In this document: in pieces, positions 1-9,039 of the stretch
Numbering within the stretch: position 1 is the stretch's first letter
Layout of the letters: every line of letters starts with the position of its first letter
Source: Pseudoxanthomonas mexicana
GTDB lineage: Bacteria > Pseudomonadota > Gammaproteobacteria > Xanthomonadales > Xanthomonadaceae
NCBI RefSeq assembly: GCF_001556105.1
Contig: NZ_LSIF01000099.1
Location: forward strand, 8,075-72,074
Direction of reading: 5' to 3'
DNA length: 64,000 bases
Made by a program: the position numbers and the translations under genes
Notes under the pieces: generated by a model
The model's input: only the letters and a program-made list of their open reading frames with translations
Databases searched by the model: none
Told to the model about the DNA's origin: nothing

Positions 1-659
1 TGCCGACGGCCGCGTTCGCCGCGGGCGTGTCCGGGCTGGGCGACCTGGCGGATGGCCTGGCGGGCGGCGATGTGGAAGACGCGGGCGGCGCGCCGCTGGG
101 CGTGAACCTGCTTCCCGAAGCGGCGCGGATGACCCGGCAGGCACCGCAGCGTGGCCTGCACGTAGCACTGGCCGCGGTCGCGGGGATCACGCTCGTGTTG
201 GCGGCGTGGGCGGTGCTGGACAACCGGCGCGCAGCGGCCGACGCCTTCGCATCGCAGGTCGACAGCCGTGCCGACGCCGCGCGACAGGTGGCTGCGCAGC
301 GGCAGCAGCTCGCCGACCTGGTCACGGGCACGACAGTCCTGAGCCAGACCAGCGCCCGGCGCCCGACGGCCCTGGAAGTCATGGATGACGTGACCCGGCG
401 CCTGCCCGACAACACGTATCTCGAGAAGCTCGCCATCGAAGGCGATCGCCTGACGCTGATCGGGTTCAGTCCGGAAGCGTCGGGCCTGGTGGCGCGCCTG
501 CAGCGCTCGCCGTTGTGGCGCAACCCCGCATTGAGCGGCGCCTTGCAGCCGGATCCGCGCACGCGCATGGACCGCTTCACCTTGACCGCCGAGCTGCTGG
601 GCAAGCAGGACCCGGCCGCCGCTCCCGCAGGAGGCGCCGATGCCGCTGGCCGTGACTGA
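1..659 (+). CDS. xpsL: Type II secretion protein L (XpsL/GspL), 5' partial
   Basis: The reading frame is open to the left window edge, so the N-terminal actin-like cytoplasmic half is cut off. What remains is a short Ala/Gly-rich stretch, a VNLLPEAAR segment typical of the PilN/GspL junction, one membrane segment (LAAVAGITLVLAAWAVL), a periplasmic coiled stretch and a small ferredoxin-like periplasmic domain (NTYLEKLAIEGDRLTLIGFS). GspL anchors the secretion ATPase GspE to the inner membrane platform and pairs with GspM. The stop lies 20 bp inside the next gene, which is gspM-like, supporting the call. Family identity is inferred from layout and motifs. Confidence 0.88.
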   Translation, partial: PTAAFAAGVSGLGDLADGLAGGDVEDAGGAPLGVNLLPEAARMTRQAPQRGLHVALAAVAGITLVLAAWAVLDNRRAAADAFASQVDSRADAARQVAAQRQQLADLVTGTTVLSQTSARRPTALEVMDDVTRRLPDNTYLEKLAIEGDRLTLIGFSPEASGLVARLQRSPLWRNPALSGALQPDPRTRMDRFTLTAELLGKQDPAAAPAGGADAAGRD

Positions 660-1260
660 CCGCGACCGCTGGCTGGCGCTGGCATTGCTACTGGCAGCGC
701 TGCTGCTGGGGTATTTCCTGCTGGTGCACCCTTGGTGGACGGTGCCGATGCAGGACGTGGGCACGCGCGTCGACGAACTGCGCGAGCGTGAATTGCGCAT
801 CCGTACACAGTTGCAGCAGGCGCCGCAGGTGCAGCGTGAACTGGCCACCGCGCTGGCGCAGCAGGCGCAGCGGCCGGGGTTTCTGCCGGAAGCCACCGTG
901 GAACTCGCGACGGCCGGTCTGTTGCAGAAGTTGGAAGCCGTGGTCAAACAGGCCAGTCCCGGCAACCGCAGCTGCGCCATCGCCAACCAGTCGCCGCTGG
1001 CCGTCGCCGGGCGCGAGGTCTATCCGCGCGTGGTGGTGCAGGTACGGCTGCGCTGCGGCGCGCCCGAACTGGCATCGGTGCTGCACCAGATCGAATCCGG
1101 CAGCCCGCGGCTGTTCGTCGAGAACCTCAACATCCTCGCGCAGCGCTACGCCTTCCAGGCGAACGAAAGCGGTGCTGGTGGGTTGGACGTGAATTTCGAT
1201 CTCTATGGCTACCTGAAACCGTCACCGGTCGCGCCGCAGGAGCCATCCCGTGCGCGCTGA
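640..1260 (+). CDS. xpsM: Type II secretion protein M (XpsM/GspM)
   Basis: A 206-residue bitopic inner-membrane protein. A short cytoplasmic N-terminus is followed by one strongly hydrophobic segment (about residues 11-33) and then a periplasmic domain with a heptad-like Gln/Leu-rich region, the usual GspM plan. GspM partners GspL in the inner-membrane platform of the type II secretion system. The start overlaps the end of xpsL by 20 bp and the stop overlaps xpsN by 11 bp, so the genes are probably translationally coupled. Sequence similarity among GspM proteins is low, so the call rests heavily on position. Confidence 0.88.
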   Translation: MPLAVTDRDRWLALALLLAALLLGYFLLVHPWWTVPMQDVGTRVDELRERELRIRTQLQQAPQVQRELATALAQQAQRPGFLPEATVELATAGLLQKLEAVVKQASPGNRSCAIANQSPLAVAGREVYPRVVVQVRLRCGAPELASVLHQIESGSPRLFVENLNILAQRYAFQANESGAGGLDVNFDLYGYLKPSPVAPQEPSRAR

Positions 1261-2089
1261 GTCCTGGAGCCTGCGCACCTGGCTGCTTGCCGTCGTGGCG
1301 GGATGGGCGGTGCTCGCGGCGCTGCTGGCGCTGTTCGGCCTGGGCAGCCGCATCACGCCACTGCCGGCCGATCCTGGCCTGATCCAGGCGTTGCCGCGCC
1401 TGCCGCCCAGCACCCCCGAGCGCCTCGGCGCACTGAGCCAGTACGCGGACGTGGGCGCCCGCCCGCTGTTCTCCGAAGACCGTCGCCCCAAGCCGTTCTT
1501 CCTGTCGGGCGATGAAGCCGCCGCGCCTGCTTTCGACCTGGTACTCACCAGCGTGCTGATCACCCCGGCACTGGAGTTGGCGATCGTGCAGCCCTCGCAG
1601 GGCGGTGAAGGCTTGCGCGTGAAAGTCGGTGAATCGCCTGCCGGTTTCCCGGGATGGCGGCTGACGGAACTGGGCCCGCGCCGCGCCGTCTTCGATGGAC
1701 CGGAGGGTCGTCGCGAACTGGAGCTGCGTGTCTTCGACGGTACCGGCGGGCAGCCTCCCACCGCCTTGTTGCAGGGGGCGCCTGGCGTCGCACCGATTGT
1801 GCCGCCGCCGGCCGCCGTCGCCCTGCCACCGGGCGCATCGGGCGCACCGGGCGGGCGCACCACCGGCGGCAACAGCCCACCGGCCGTCATGCCCGGTGCG
1901 CCTGCTCTCCCCTCGCCCGCGCCGCTGCCGGCAACGTCGCCATCGGCATCCGGGACGGCCGTGCCCCTTGCGACCGCCGACGACCAGATGGAACAGATCC
2001 GCCAGCGCATCGAACAGCGCCGCGCACAGCTGCGGCAGCAGCAGGCGCAACCCACCACGCCGCCGGCAACGCCCGGCAAGACACAGTAG
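1250..2089 (+). CDS. xpsN: Type II secretion protein N (XpsN)
   Basis: A 279-residue protein starting at GTG with an AGGAG ribosome site inside the end of xpsM. One membrane segment near residues 10-32 is followed by a periplasmic region with a beta-rich HR-like domain (VLTSVLITPALELAIVQ ... LRVKVGESPAGFPGWRL), which resembles the GspC/PulC homology region. A Pro/Ala-rich linker and a Gln-rich tail (MEQIRQRIEQRRAQLRQQQ) close the protein. In Xanthomonas XpsN forms a complex with XpsL and XpsM and contacts the secretin, replacing GspC. Position between xpsM and the secretin fits exactly. Confidence 0.87.
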   Translation: MRAESWSLRTWLLAVVAGWAVLAALLALFGLGSRITPLPADPGLIQALPRLPPSTPERLGALSQYADVGARPLFSEDRRPKPFFLSGDEAAAPAFDLVLTSVLITPALELAIVQPSQGGEGLRVKVGESPAGFPGWRLTELGPRRAVFDGPEGRRELELRVFDGTGGQPPTALLQGAPGVAPIVPPPAAVALPPGASGAPGGRTTGGNSPPAVMPGAPALPSPAPLPATSPSASGTAVPLATADDQMEQIRQRIEQRRAQLRQQQAQPTTPPATPGKTQ

Positions 2090-2098
2090 AGTGCCGGC

Positions 2099-4321
2099 AT
2101 GACGTTACGTGTGATCCTGTTTTCCCTCTGCCTGGGCCTGTTGGCCGGATGCGCCAGTGCGCCGCTGCCGGACGTGCGTCGCACGGCTGGCGACGCCTCG
2201 GGTGAGGCGGCGTCCGGCAATGCGCAGACCACGCCGCTGAAGGACGGTGAAGCCCCCGTCTCTGGTCCGCAGGCGCAGATCCGCCGCGGCAACGGGCAGA
2301 TGATCAACCGCAGCGCGGCGGCGGCACCGATGCCGTCGTTGGGCGGCGCGACCGGTGGTCCGGCCACGTTCAATTTCGAAGGCGAGTCCGTGCACGCCGT
2401 GGTCAAGGCCATCCTCGGCGACATGCTGGGGCAGAACTACGTCATCGCGCCCGGCGTGCAGGGCACCGTGACGCTGGGGACGCCCAAGCCGGTATCACCG
2501 GCGGAGGCGCTGAACCTGCTGGAGATGGTGCTGGGCTGGAACAATGCGCGACTGGTCTACAGCGGCGGGCGCTACAACATCATCCCCGCCGACCAGGCGC
2601 TTGCCGGCAGCGTGGCGCCGCGTACCGGTCCTGCCTCCAGTGCGCGGGGCTACGAAGTGCGCGTGGTGCCGCTGCGCTTTATTTCCGCCACCGAAATGAA
2701 GAAGGTGCTGGAGCCGTATGCGCGGCCGAATGCGATCGTCAACGTCGACGCCACCCGCAACGTCATCACGCTCGCGGGCACGCGCACCGAACTGGAGAAC
2801 TACCTGCGTACCGTCGAGATCTTCGACGTGGACTGGCTGTCCGGCATGTCGGTGGGGGTGTTCCCGCTGCAGACCGGTCGCGCCACGCGCGTGGTCGCCG
2901 ATCTGGAAAAGGTGTTCGGCAACGACAGCAAGACGCCCAGCGCCGGCATGTTCCGCTTCATGCCGCTGGAAGGTGCGAACGCCGTACTGGTCATCACGCC
3001 GCAGGCCGCGTACCTGGACCAGATCCAGCAGTGGCTCGAACGTATCGACGGCGCGGGCGAGGGCAGCCGGCTGTTCTCGTACGAACTGAAGTACGTGAAG
3101 GCGCGCGAACTCGCGCAGCGACTTGCGGAAGTGTTCGGCTCGTCGGGCAGCAATGCCAACGGCGACAGCCGCTCCACCGGTGGTGCCGGTAACGTCTCGC
3201 TGATGCCGGGCACGGATCCGGTGCAGATCAACGACGGTGGCATGAACAGCAGCGGCGGCTCGGTCGATTTCGGCAGCGGCAGTGGCAGCAGTGGCACCAG
3301 GGGATCGAGCAGCGGTAGCGGGCTGGGCGGCGGGACGCTGTCGCTGAACCAGCGCGATGGCGGCAATGGGGCCGTGACGCTGGAAGTGGATGGCAACCGC
3401 GTGGGCGTGGCCGCGGTGGAGGAGACGAATACCCTGCTCGTGCGCGCCAGCCCGAGCGCCTGGCAGTCGATCCGCGAAGTGGTCGACAAGCTCGACGTGA
3501 TGCCGATGCAGGTGCATATCGAAGCGCAGATCGCGGAAGTATCGCTGACCGGCGACCTGAGCTACGGTGTCAGCTGGTTCCTTGAGCGTGCGATGACCGA
3601 CAACGGGCTGGGTCCTTTCGCCGCACCGGGTGCGGGCGGGCCCAGCAAATGGAGCACGCTCGCCGGTAGCATCGGCGGCGTGAGCGGAGCGGGTGCGGTG
3701 TGGACGCTGGTCAAGAACGATGCGGCCGCCGTCATCACCGCGCTGGACGAAGTGAGCGATGTGCGCCTGCTGCAGACGCCGTCGATCTTCGTGCGCAACA
3801 ACGCGGAAGCCACGCTCAATGTGGGCAGCCGCATCCCGATCTCGTCGGTGACCTTCAATCCCGGAGTCGGCACCAACAACACCTTCAGCCAGGTGCAGTA
3901 CCTCGACACCGGCATCATCCTCAAGGTGCGCCCGCGCGTAACCAAGGATGGCGTCGTGTTCATGGAAATCGTGCAGGAAGTCAGCACGCCGGGCGACGTG
4001 CCGGACGAGAACGGCAACGTCCGCATCAACAACCGCCGCTTCAAGACCGAAGCGGCGGTGCAGGCGGGTAATACCGTGATGCTGGCGGGCCTGATCAGCG
4101 ACAGCGCGACGAACGGCTCGGCGGGCATTCCCGGCCTGAGTCGGCTCCCGATCATCGGTGGCCTGTTCGGCAAGAAGACGACCAGCTCCGAGCGCAGCGA
4201 AGTCATCGTGCTGCTCACGCCGACCATCGTCCGCAACCCGCAGGAAGCAAACGAGCTGACCGACGAATACGGCAAGCGGTTCCGCGCGCTGGAACCCTTG
4301 CACGCGCCGCGCACCAAGTGA
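2099..4321 (+). CDS. xpsD: Type II secretion outer-membrane secretin (XpsD/GspD), lipoprotein
   Basis: A 740-residue secretin that forms the outer-membrane channel for folded exoproteins. It begins with a lipoprotein signal with lipobox LAGC (Cys18), as in Xanthomonas XpsD. An N0-like domain (FNFEGESVHAVVKAILGDML) comes first, followed by several secretin N-domains (VRVVPLRFISATEMKKVLEPY). A Ser/Gly-rich low-complexity linker at about residues 382-412 interrupts the last N-domain. The C-terminal secretin domain runs from about residue 470 and includes VPDENGNVRINNRRFKTEA and the IPGLSRLPIIGGLFG signature. It starts 9 bp after xpsN and ends in a GTGA overlap with the next gene. Confidence 0.95.
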   Translation: MTLRVILFSLCLGLLAGCASAPLPDVRRTAGDASGEAASGNAQTTPLKDGEAPVSGPQAQIRRGNGQMINRSAAAAPMPSLGGATGGPATFNFEGESVHAVVKAILGDMLGQNYVIAPGVQGTVTLGTPKPVSPAEALNLLEMVLGWNNARLVYSGGRYNIIPADQALAGSVAPRTGPASSARGYEVRVVPLRFISATEMKKVLEPYARPNAIVNVDATRNVITLAGTRTELENYLRTVEIFDVDWLSGMSVGVFPLQTGRATRVVADLEKVFGNDSKTPSAGMFRFMPLEGANAVLVITPQAAYLDQIQQWLERIDGAGEGSRLFSYELKYVKARELAQRLAEVFGSSGSNANGDSRSTGGAGNVSLMPGTDPVQINDGGMNSSGGSVDFGSGSGSSGTRGSSSGSGLGGGTLSLNQRDGGNGAVTLEVDGNRVGVAAVEETNTLLVRASPSAWQSIREVVDKLDVMPMQVHIEAQIAEVSLTGDLSYGVSWFLERAMTDNGLGPFAAPGAGGPSKWSTLAGSIGGVSGAGAVWTLVKNDAAAVITALDEVSDVRLLQTPSIFVRNNAEATLNVGSRIPISSVTFNPGVGTNNTFSQVQYLDTGIILKVRPRVTKDGVVFMEIVQEVSTPGDVPDENGNVRINNRRFKTEAAVQAGNTVMLAGLISDSATNGSAGIPGLSRLPIIGGLFGKKTTSSERSEVIVLLTPTIVRNPQEANELTDEYGKRFRALEPLHAPRTK

Positions 4322-5166
4322 CGCCGCCCGCCGCATCGTCGCTGCCCATCGTCCTGTTGCCGATCGGCAGCGACGACGACGCACTCGATGCCTGCCTTGC
4401 GGCGCTGGATGCGGGAACGCCCGCCGGAACCCGCCTGTGGCTGGCCGACGACGCGCAGGCCGGGCCGCGCGGACTGGCCATCATCGAGCGCTGGCTGGCG
4501 CGCACGCCCCTGCAGGCCGACTACACGCGGCGACCGCGGATGCTGGGCGAAGTCGCGCACATCGACCAGATGCTGGCGGCGTGTGGCGACGCTGATGTCG
4601 TGGTGCTGGCGCCCGACGCACAGCCGCTGCCGGGATGGTTGCAGCAACTGGCGGCCTGCTTCGCGCGCGACGCCGCGATCGCCACTGCCACGCCATGGTG
4701 CAATGCAGGCGAAGCCGCCGCGTGGCCGCGGCTGGGCGAAGTCAGTCCGCCGCCGATGGATACCGAGCGCACCGCACACGCCTGCGCAGCCATGCCGCCA
4801 CTGCATCCCGAACTTCCCGCGGCGGTGGCGCACGCCGTCGCCTTGCGCGGCAATGCGCGCAAGCGTGTCGGCGGGCTCGACGCCGCGAGTTACGGCTCGT
4901 GGTATGCCGCGCTGGTCGACCTGTCGCTGCGCCTGGCCGGACTCGGCTGGCGCAACGTGCTGTGCGAAACCGCCTTCGTCGCGCGTGGCGGCGAGGGCGG
5001 CCCGTCCGATGGCGACATGGATAGCCTCAATGCCCGCTGGCCGGCGTTCACGCCGCGGCTCGCCAATTTCCTGATGGAGGACCCGTTGCGCGTGCCGCGC
5101 GAACGGCTGGGCGACCTGTATACCGAAGCGGGATCGCCGGAGCGCCAGCGTGACCTCTTCGGTTGA
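4318..5166 (+). CDS. Glycosyltransferase-like protein (degenerate GT-A/family 2)
   Basis: A 282-residue protein whose GTG start shares four bases with the xpsD stop. It shows a GT-A style N-terminal fold (LPIVLLPIGSDDDALDACLAAL), a DVVVLAPDAQPLPGWL segment where family 2 enzymes carry the DxD loop, and a later domain about age, slope and girth of the sugar pocket (VGGLDAASYGSWYAALVDLSLRLAGLGWRNVLCETAFVARGG). No clean DxD metal site is visible, so activity is uncertain. It sits between the secretin and a clear family 2 transferase with short overlaps at both ends. The sugar substrate cannot be told from sequence. Confidence 0.62.
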   Translation: MTPPAASSLPIVLLPIGSDDDALDACLAALDAGTPAGTRLWLADDAQAGPRGLAIIERWLARTPLQADYTRRPRMLGEVAHIDQMLAACGDADVVVLAPDAQPLPGWLQQLAACFARDAAIATATPWCNAGEAAAWPRLGEVSPPPMDTERTAHACAAMPPLHPELPAAVAHAVALRGNARKRVGGLDAASYGSWYAALVDLSLRLAGLGWRNVLCETAFVARGGEGGPSDGDMDSLNARWPAFTPRLANFLMEDPLRVPRERLGDLYTEAGSPERQRDLFG

Positions 5167-6007
5167 GCCCGCCGGCATCGCGGCCGTCGTGGTGACCCAC
5201 GAAAGCGCATCGAGCATCGACGACTGCCTGATGCGGCTGCGCGTGGCGCACGGCGTGCACGAGATCCGCGTGGTCGACAACGCCTCGACCGACGACACCA
5301 TGGAAATCGTGCAGCGCCATGCGTTGCAGGATGCCCGCGTGCGCTTCATCGCCAATCCCGACAACCCGGGTTTCGCCGTCGGCTGCAACCAGGGCGCGCG
5401 CGATACGCTCGCGCCGTGGCTGGCGTTCGTCAATCCGGACCTGATGGTGGAAGCGGACACGCTCGCGCGCCTCCGCTCGCATGCGCATGATGCCGGTCGC
5501 GACATGCTGCTGGGTGTGGACCTGGTGGACGAGGAGGGCGTGCGTGATGCCGCCGCGAGGCGCCGCGATCCCGTATTCGCCGAGATGCTGCGCGCGCCGG
5601 GCGCGGCATCCAGGCTCGGCGTGCAAGTCGATGATGGGCAGGCGCTGCAACCGGTGGATGTCGTCTCGGGTGCGCTGATGCTGATGCCTCGTGCGCTCTT
5701 CGACGGGATCGGCGGATTCGACGAAGGCTACCGGCTGCATGCCGAGGACATGGATCTTTGCCGCCGCGCACGCGATGCAGGGGCTGTGGTCGCCGTCGCG
5801 AACGATATCCGCGTCCTGCACCTCCGCGGCGTCTCCAGCCGCGCACGCCCGGTGTTCGTGGAATGGCACAAGCACCGCGGCCTGTGGCGCTACTTCCGCA
5901 CGTTCGAGGCCTCGCAGCGTGGTCCGTTCACGCGGATGGGCGTGTTCGCCGCCATCTGGCTGCATTTCGGGGCGGTGCTGGCGCGGATCATCCTGCGCCG
6001 ACGCTGA
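5150..6007 (+). CDS. Glycosyltransferase family 2 (rhamnosyltransferase-like)
   Basis: A 285-residue cytosolic/membrane-facing GT2 enzyme of the WbbL/rhamnosyl type. The N-terminus carries AAVVVTHESASSIDDCL, then VRVVDNAS-type nucleotide-binding residues (IRVVDNASTDDT), NPDNPGFAVGCNQGA, and the metal-binding DxD-equivalent in FVNPDLMVE. The acceptor-side motif FDEGYRLHAEDMDLCRRARDAG is characteristic of family 2 rhamnosyltransferases. The C-terminus ends in a hydrophobic helix and an Arg cluster. The GTG start overlaps the upstream gene by 17 bp, so it is probably the last gene of the xps operon transcript. Substrate is unknown. Confidence 0.85.
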   Translation: MTSSVEPAGIAAVVVTHESASSIDDCLMRLRVAHGVHEIRVVDNASTDDTMEIVQRHALQDARVRFIANPDNPGFAVGCNQGARDTLAPWLAFVNPDLMVEADTLARLRSHAHDAGRDMLLGVDLVDEEGVRDAAARRRDPVFAEMLRAPGAASRLGVQVDDGQALQPVDVVSGALMLMPRALFDGIGGFDEGYRLHAEDMDLCRRARDAGAVVAVANDIRVLHLRGVSSRARPVFVEWHKHRGLWRYFRTFEASQRGPFTRMGVFAAIWLHFGAVLARIILRRR

Positions 6008-6013
6008 CGAGCG

Positions 6014-6406
6014 CTAGTCGCCCGATACCCGGTGACCGTGCCTGCGCAACGCCTGCAGGGCGAGGTCGAGCTGCGGTTCCTGCACGAGCACGTAGTCGGT
6101 ATCGAACGTGGAGATCGCGAAGATGCCCACGCCGGCCGCTGCCAGCGGATCCAGTACCGCCTTGAGGATGCCGGTCAGCGCGAAGTCGAACGGCCCTTGC
6201 AGCTTGAACATGCGCCAGCCGCGCTGGCAGCGCACGTCCTCCGGCACCTGCGCTTCTTCGCAGACCAGCGACAGTTCGTCGTCGGTCCAGCCGGCATGGC
6301 GCATGCCGGCCGTGGGCCACCAGCCCGGGAGCGACGCGTCGGCAGGCAGTTGCGCCACTGCGTAGCGTTCGGGGAGCAGGGACAGCGTCAGCGAAGGTGC
6401 CGTCAT
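6014..6406 (-). CDS. ACT domain-containing protein (CASTOR/ACT_7-like)
   Basis: A 130-residue protein with an N-terminal strand-rich region followed by an ACT-like fold (FDFALTGILKAVLDPLAAAGVGIFAISTFDTDYVLV). Proteins of this type bind small ligands such as amino acids, but no ligand can be assigned here. Its ATG shares ATGA with the stop of the SLC13 permease upstream, so the two are translationally coupled and may function together. A much longer frame runs through this gene antisense to the permease coding sequence in another phase. That extension is a GC-rich shadow and was not used. Confidence 0.8.
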   Translation of the reverse strand: MTAPSLTLSLLPERYAVAQLPADASLPGWWPTAGMRHAGWTDDELSLVCEEAQVPEDVRCQRGWRMFKLQGPFDFALTGILKAVLDPLAAAGVGIFAISTFDTDYVLVQEPQLDLALQALRRHGHRVSGD

Positions 6407-8271
6407 CCCGCGCGCCCGTTCCACCAGAACAACGCGTTGACCGCCAGCACGACGACGACGGTGTAGACCAGCGACAACGGGCCGCCGACACGCCACAACT
6501 GGCGTGAGGTGTAGTTGGCGGGGCCGACGATCATCGAGATCACCGGATTCGACGCGGTCATCAGGTTGTTGGACGCCGACAGCGCCACGATCAGCGCGAA
6601 GGCGGTCGGATTGCCGCCCGCAGCCAGCGCCAGGTTGATCGCCATCGGCACCATCACGATGGTCGCGCCGACATGGCTGATGACCAGCGAGAAGGCGGTG
6701 GTCAGCAGGGCGATGGCGATCTCCAGTACCCACACGGGAATGCCGTCCGGCAAGCGTTCGACCGTGTGCCCGGCAACCCACGCCGCCGCACCGCTGCTGT
6801 CCATCGCCCAGCCGAGCGGGATCAGGCCCGCCATCAGGAACACCGTCTTCCAGTTGATCGCGCCGTAGGCCTCGTCCATGCGCAGCACGCCGGTCAGCAG
6901 CATGCCGGCCACGCCGGTCATCAGCGTCAGCGCGACCGGCAGCTTGGAGGTGAGCGCGATGATGATGGTGATGGCGAAGATGGTCATCGCGATCTTGAAC
7001 TTGTGCGGCCGCTGTTCGCCCTTCGGGTAGTCGGTCACCACGACGAAGTCGCGGCTCTCCGCCGCCAGGCCGAGGTCCTGCCAGATGCTGTGGAACACCA
7101 GCATGTCGCCGGCGCGCAGCTTCTCGTCGCGGACGTTCTCGCGGATGACCTTCTTGTCGCGGTTGATCGCCAGCAGGCTGATGCCGTTCTGCTTGCGCAG
7201 GCGCAGCTCGCGCGCGGTCTTGCCGATGAACTTCGACGTCGGCGGCACCACGGCTTCGGAAATGCCGGCGCGGCTGGGATTGAACAGGTCGCCGAAGTGG
7301 CGCAGCCGCGAGGACATGCGCAGGAACTGGTTCTGCGCGAAATCGCTGATCTCCTGCCGCGCGCCCATCACGCCCAGCACGCTGCCGACCCAGATGCGCA
7401 TGTCGGCCGGGGGCGCCAGCCGCGTGTCGTTGCCGGTCTGCAGGGCCAGCATCAGCGGCGCATCGTGCAGCGCTTCGGCTTCGCCCAGCGACATGCCCAC
7501 CAGCGGGCTCTCGGCGCTGACCACCAGCTCGAACACGTCGCCCTCGATGCCGTAGGTGTTGGCGAAGTAGCTCTCGGTGCGCGCCGGTGTCACCGCGCCG
7601 TCGCTGTCCTGCGTCTCGTCCTTCAGCTTGCGGTCGCCGTAGAAGCGGAAGTACACCAGCGAGGCGATCACCAGCGCCAGGCCGATCGGCCACGGCGCGA
7701 ACATGCGCAGCGGTTCCAGCGTCGCCATGCCGGAGGGCAGATTGTTGTTGGCCGACACCAGCAGGTCGTTGAGCAGGATCAGCGGCGAGTTGCCGACCAT
7801 GGTGAACGCGCCGCCCATGACGATGGCGGCGGCGATCGGCAGCAGCAGCCGCTGCATCGACAGCCCGGTGCGCGAGGACAGGCGCGAGGCGACCGGCATG
7901 AACAGCGCCATCACCGACGGGTTCTGCATGAAAGAGGAGTTGAGGCTGGCGATGGCGGTGGTCATCAGCAGCAGGCGCTGCTCGATGCCATGGCCGCGGC
8001 GCAGCAGCCACGACGCCAACCGGTTCAGCGCACCGGTGCGGTCCAGGCCGGCGCCGAGGATCATGGTGGCGATGATGCTCATCACCGCGTTGCCGGAGAA
8101 GCCGCCGAAGATCTCCTCCGGTGCGATCAGGCCGGTGATGCCCAGCACCACCAGCACGACCAGCGCCACCAGGTCGGCGCGGATGCGTTCGAACAGGAAC
8201 ATCGCCATCGTGAAGCCGACCAGCCCGAGGACGAGCTTCATGTCGTTGGTCAGCGTCAGCGCGTTTTCCAT
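6403..8271 (-). CDS. SLC13-family permease with two TrkA-C/RCK_C domains
   Basis: A 622-residue inner-membrane transporter of the divalent anion:Na+ symporter type. An N-terminal transmembrane half (about residues 10-215) contains SLNSSFMQNPSVMALFMP and MVGNSPLILLNDLL. Two soluble RCK_C domains follow (about 235-330 and 340-420, e.g. ELRLRKQNGISLLAINRD). A second transmembrane half (about 435-620) contains SHVGATIVMVPMAINLALAAG and SASNNLMTASNPVISM. The paired SNN/SNS-type motifs are the substrate and Na+ sites of the family. Substrate may be a di- or tricarboxylate or sulfate; this is not resolved. It lies 33 bp after trmB. Confidence 0.88.
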   Translation of the reverse strand: MENALTLTNDMKLVLGLVGFTMAMFLFERIRADLVALVVLVVLGITGLIAPEEIFGGFSGNAVMSIIATMILGAGLDRTGALNRLASWLLRRGHGIEQRLLLMTTAIASLNSSFMQNPSVMALFMPVASRLSSRTGLSMQRLLLPIAAAIVMGGAFTMVGNSPLILLNDLLVSANNNLPSGMATLEPLRMFAPWPIGLALVIASLVYFRFYGDRKLKDETQDSDGAVTPARTESYFANTYGIEGDVFELVVSAESPLVGMSLGEAEALHDAPLMLALQTGNDTRLAPPADMRIWVGSVLGVMGARQEISDFAQNQFLRMSSRLRHFGDLFNPSRAGISEAVVPPTSKFIGKTARELRLRKQNGISLLAINRDKKVIRENVRDEKLRAGDMLVFHSIWQDLGLAAESRDFVVVTDYPKGEQRPHKFKIAMTIFAITIIIALTSKLPVALTLMTGVAGMLLTGVLRMDEAYGAINWKTVFLMAGLIPLGWAMDSSGAAAWVAGHTVERLPDGIPVWVLEIAIALLTTAFSLVISHVGATIVMVPMAINLALAAGGNPTAFALIVALSASNNLMTASNPVISMIVGPANYTSRQLWRVGGPLSLVYTVVVVLAVNALFWWNGRAG

Positions 8272-8304
8272 GTCGCGGTCGGTTTCCTGTTGCGTACTGC
8301 CGTA

Positions 8305-9039
8305 TTACTCGCGGTCGTACAGAAGATCCCACACCCCGTGCCCGAGCTTCTGGCCACGGGTCTCGAAATGCGTCTGCGGCCGCCACTCGGGCCGCGGCAC
8401 GCTGCCGCGCGGGCCGGCACGGTTGCTCAGGCCCGGCGTCGCGTCCAGCACGTCCCACATGTGTTCGGCATAGGCTTCCCAGTCGGTGGCGCCGTGCAGG
8501 CGACCACCTGGGCGCAGCTTGCGCGCGATCAGCGCGGCGAACTCGGGCTGCACCAGCCGGCGCTTGTTGTGGCGCTTCTTGTGCCACGGGTCCGGGAAGT
8601 AGATGCGCACTTCGTCCAGCGAGCCATCGGCGACCTCGTGCTGCAGCACTTCCACCGCATCGTGGTGGTAGACGCGCACGTGGTCGCTGCCGTCTTCGGC
8701 CAGCGCGTTGAGCAGGCGGCCGACGCCGGGCGCATGCACTTCCAGGCCGATGTAGTCGCGCGCCGTGTCGTTCCTGGCAGCGAAGCGCAGCGCCTCACCG
8801 TTGCCGAAACCGATCTCCAGCACGCGCGGCGCGGTGCGACCGAACACTGCGTCGTAATCGCGCGGCGAGCCGGTGTAGTCCAGCCCGAAGCGTGGCCACT
8901 GCGTATCGAACGCGCGCTGCTGTGCGTCGGTGAAGCGGCCCTGCCTCAGCACGAAACTGCGGACCTCGCGGCGACCTTCGCTGGCCGTGAACGGCTTGGG
9001 CGGCGTCTTGGCGCCGGGGCTGGAAAACGGGTCCGTCAT
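8305..9039 (-). CDS. trmB: tRNA (guanine-N7-)-methyltransferase
   Basis: A 244-residue SAM-dependent enzyme that methylates G46 of tRNAs. The SAM-binding loop [16 protein letters not shown], the DAVEVLQ strand and the family signature [20 protein letters not shown] are all present, followed by [20 protein letters not shown]. The start codon overlaps the thiG stop by one base. Length matches bacterial TrmB. No internal anomaly is visible. Confidence 0.96.
   Translation of the reverse strand: MTDPFSSPGAKTPPKPFTASEGRREVRSFVLRQGRFTDAQQRAFDTQWPRFGLDYTGSPRDYDAVFGRTAPRVLEIGFGNGEALRFAARNDTARDYIGLEVHAPGVGRLLNALAEDGSDHVRVYHHDAVEVLQHEVADGSLDEVRIYFPDPWHKKRHNKRRLVQPEFAALIARKLRPGGRLHGATDWEAYAEHMWDVLDATPGLSNRAGPRGSVPRPEWRPQTHFETRGQKLGHGVWDLLYDRE

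Noticed and set aside
2495..4384. Long minus-strand frame opposite xpsD
   Set aside because: Composition is that of an antisense shadow (Arg/His/Ala rich) and xpsD is certain.
6407..8587. Long antisense reading frame running through the SLC13 gene
   Set aside because: It is Arg/Ala-rich shadow coding typical of GC-rich DNA; only its last 130 codons (ACT protein) are real.
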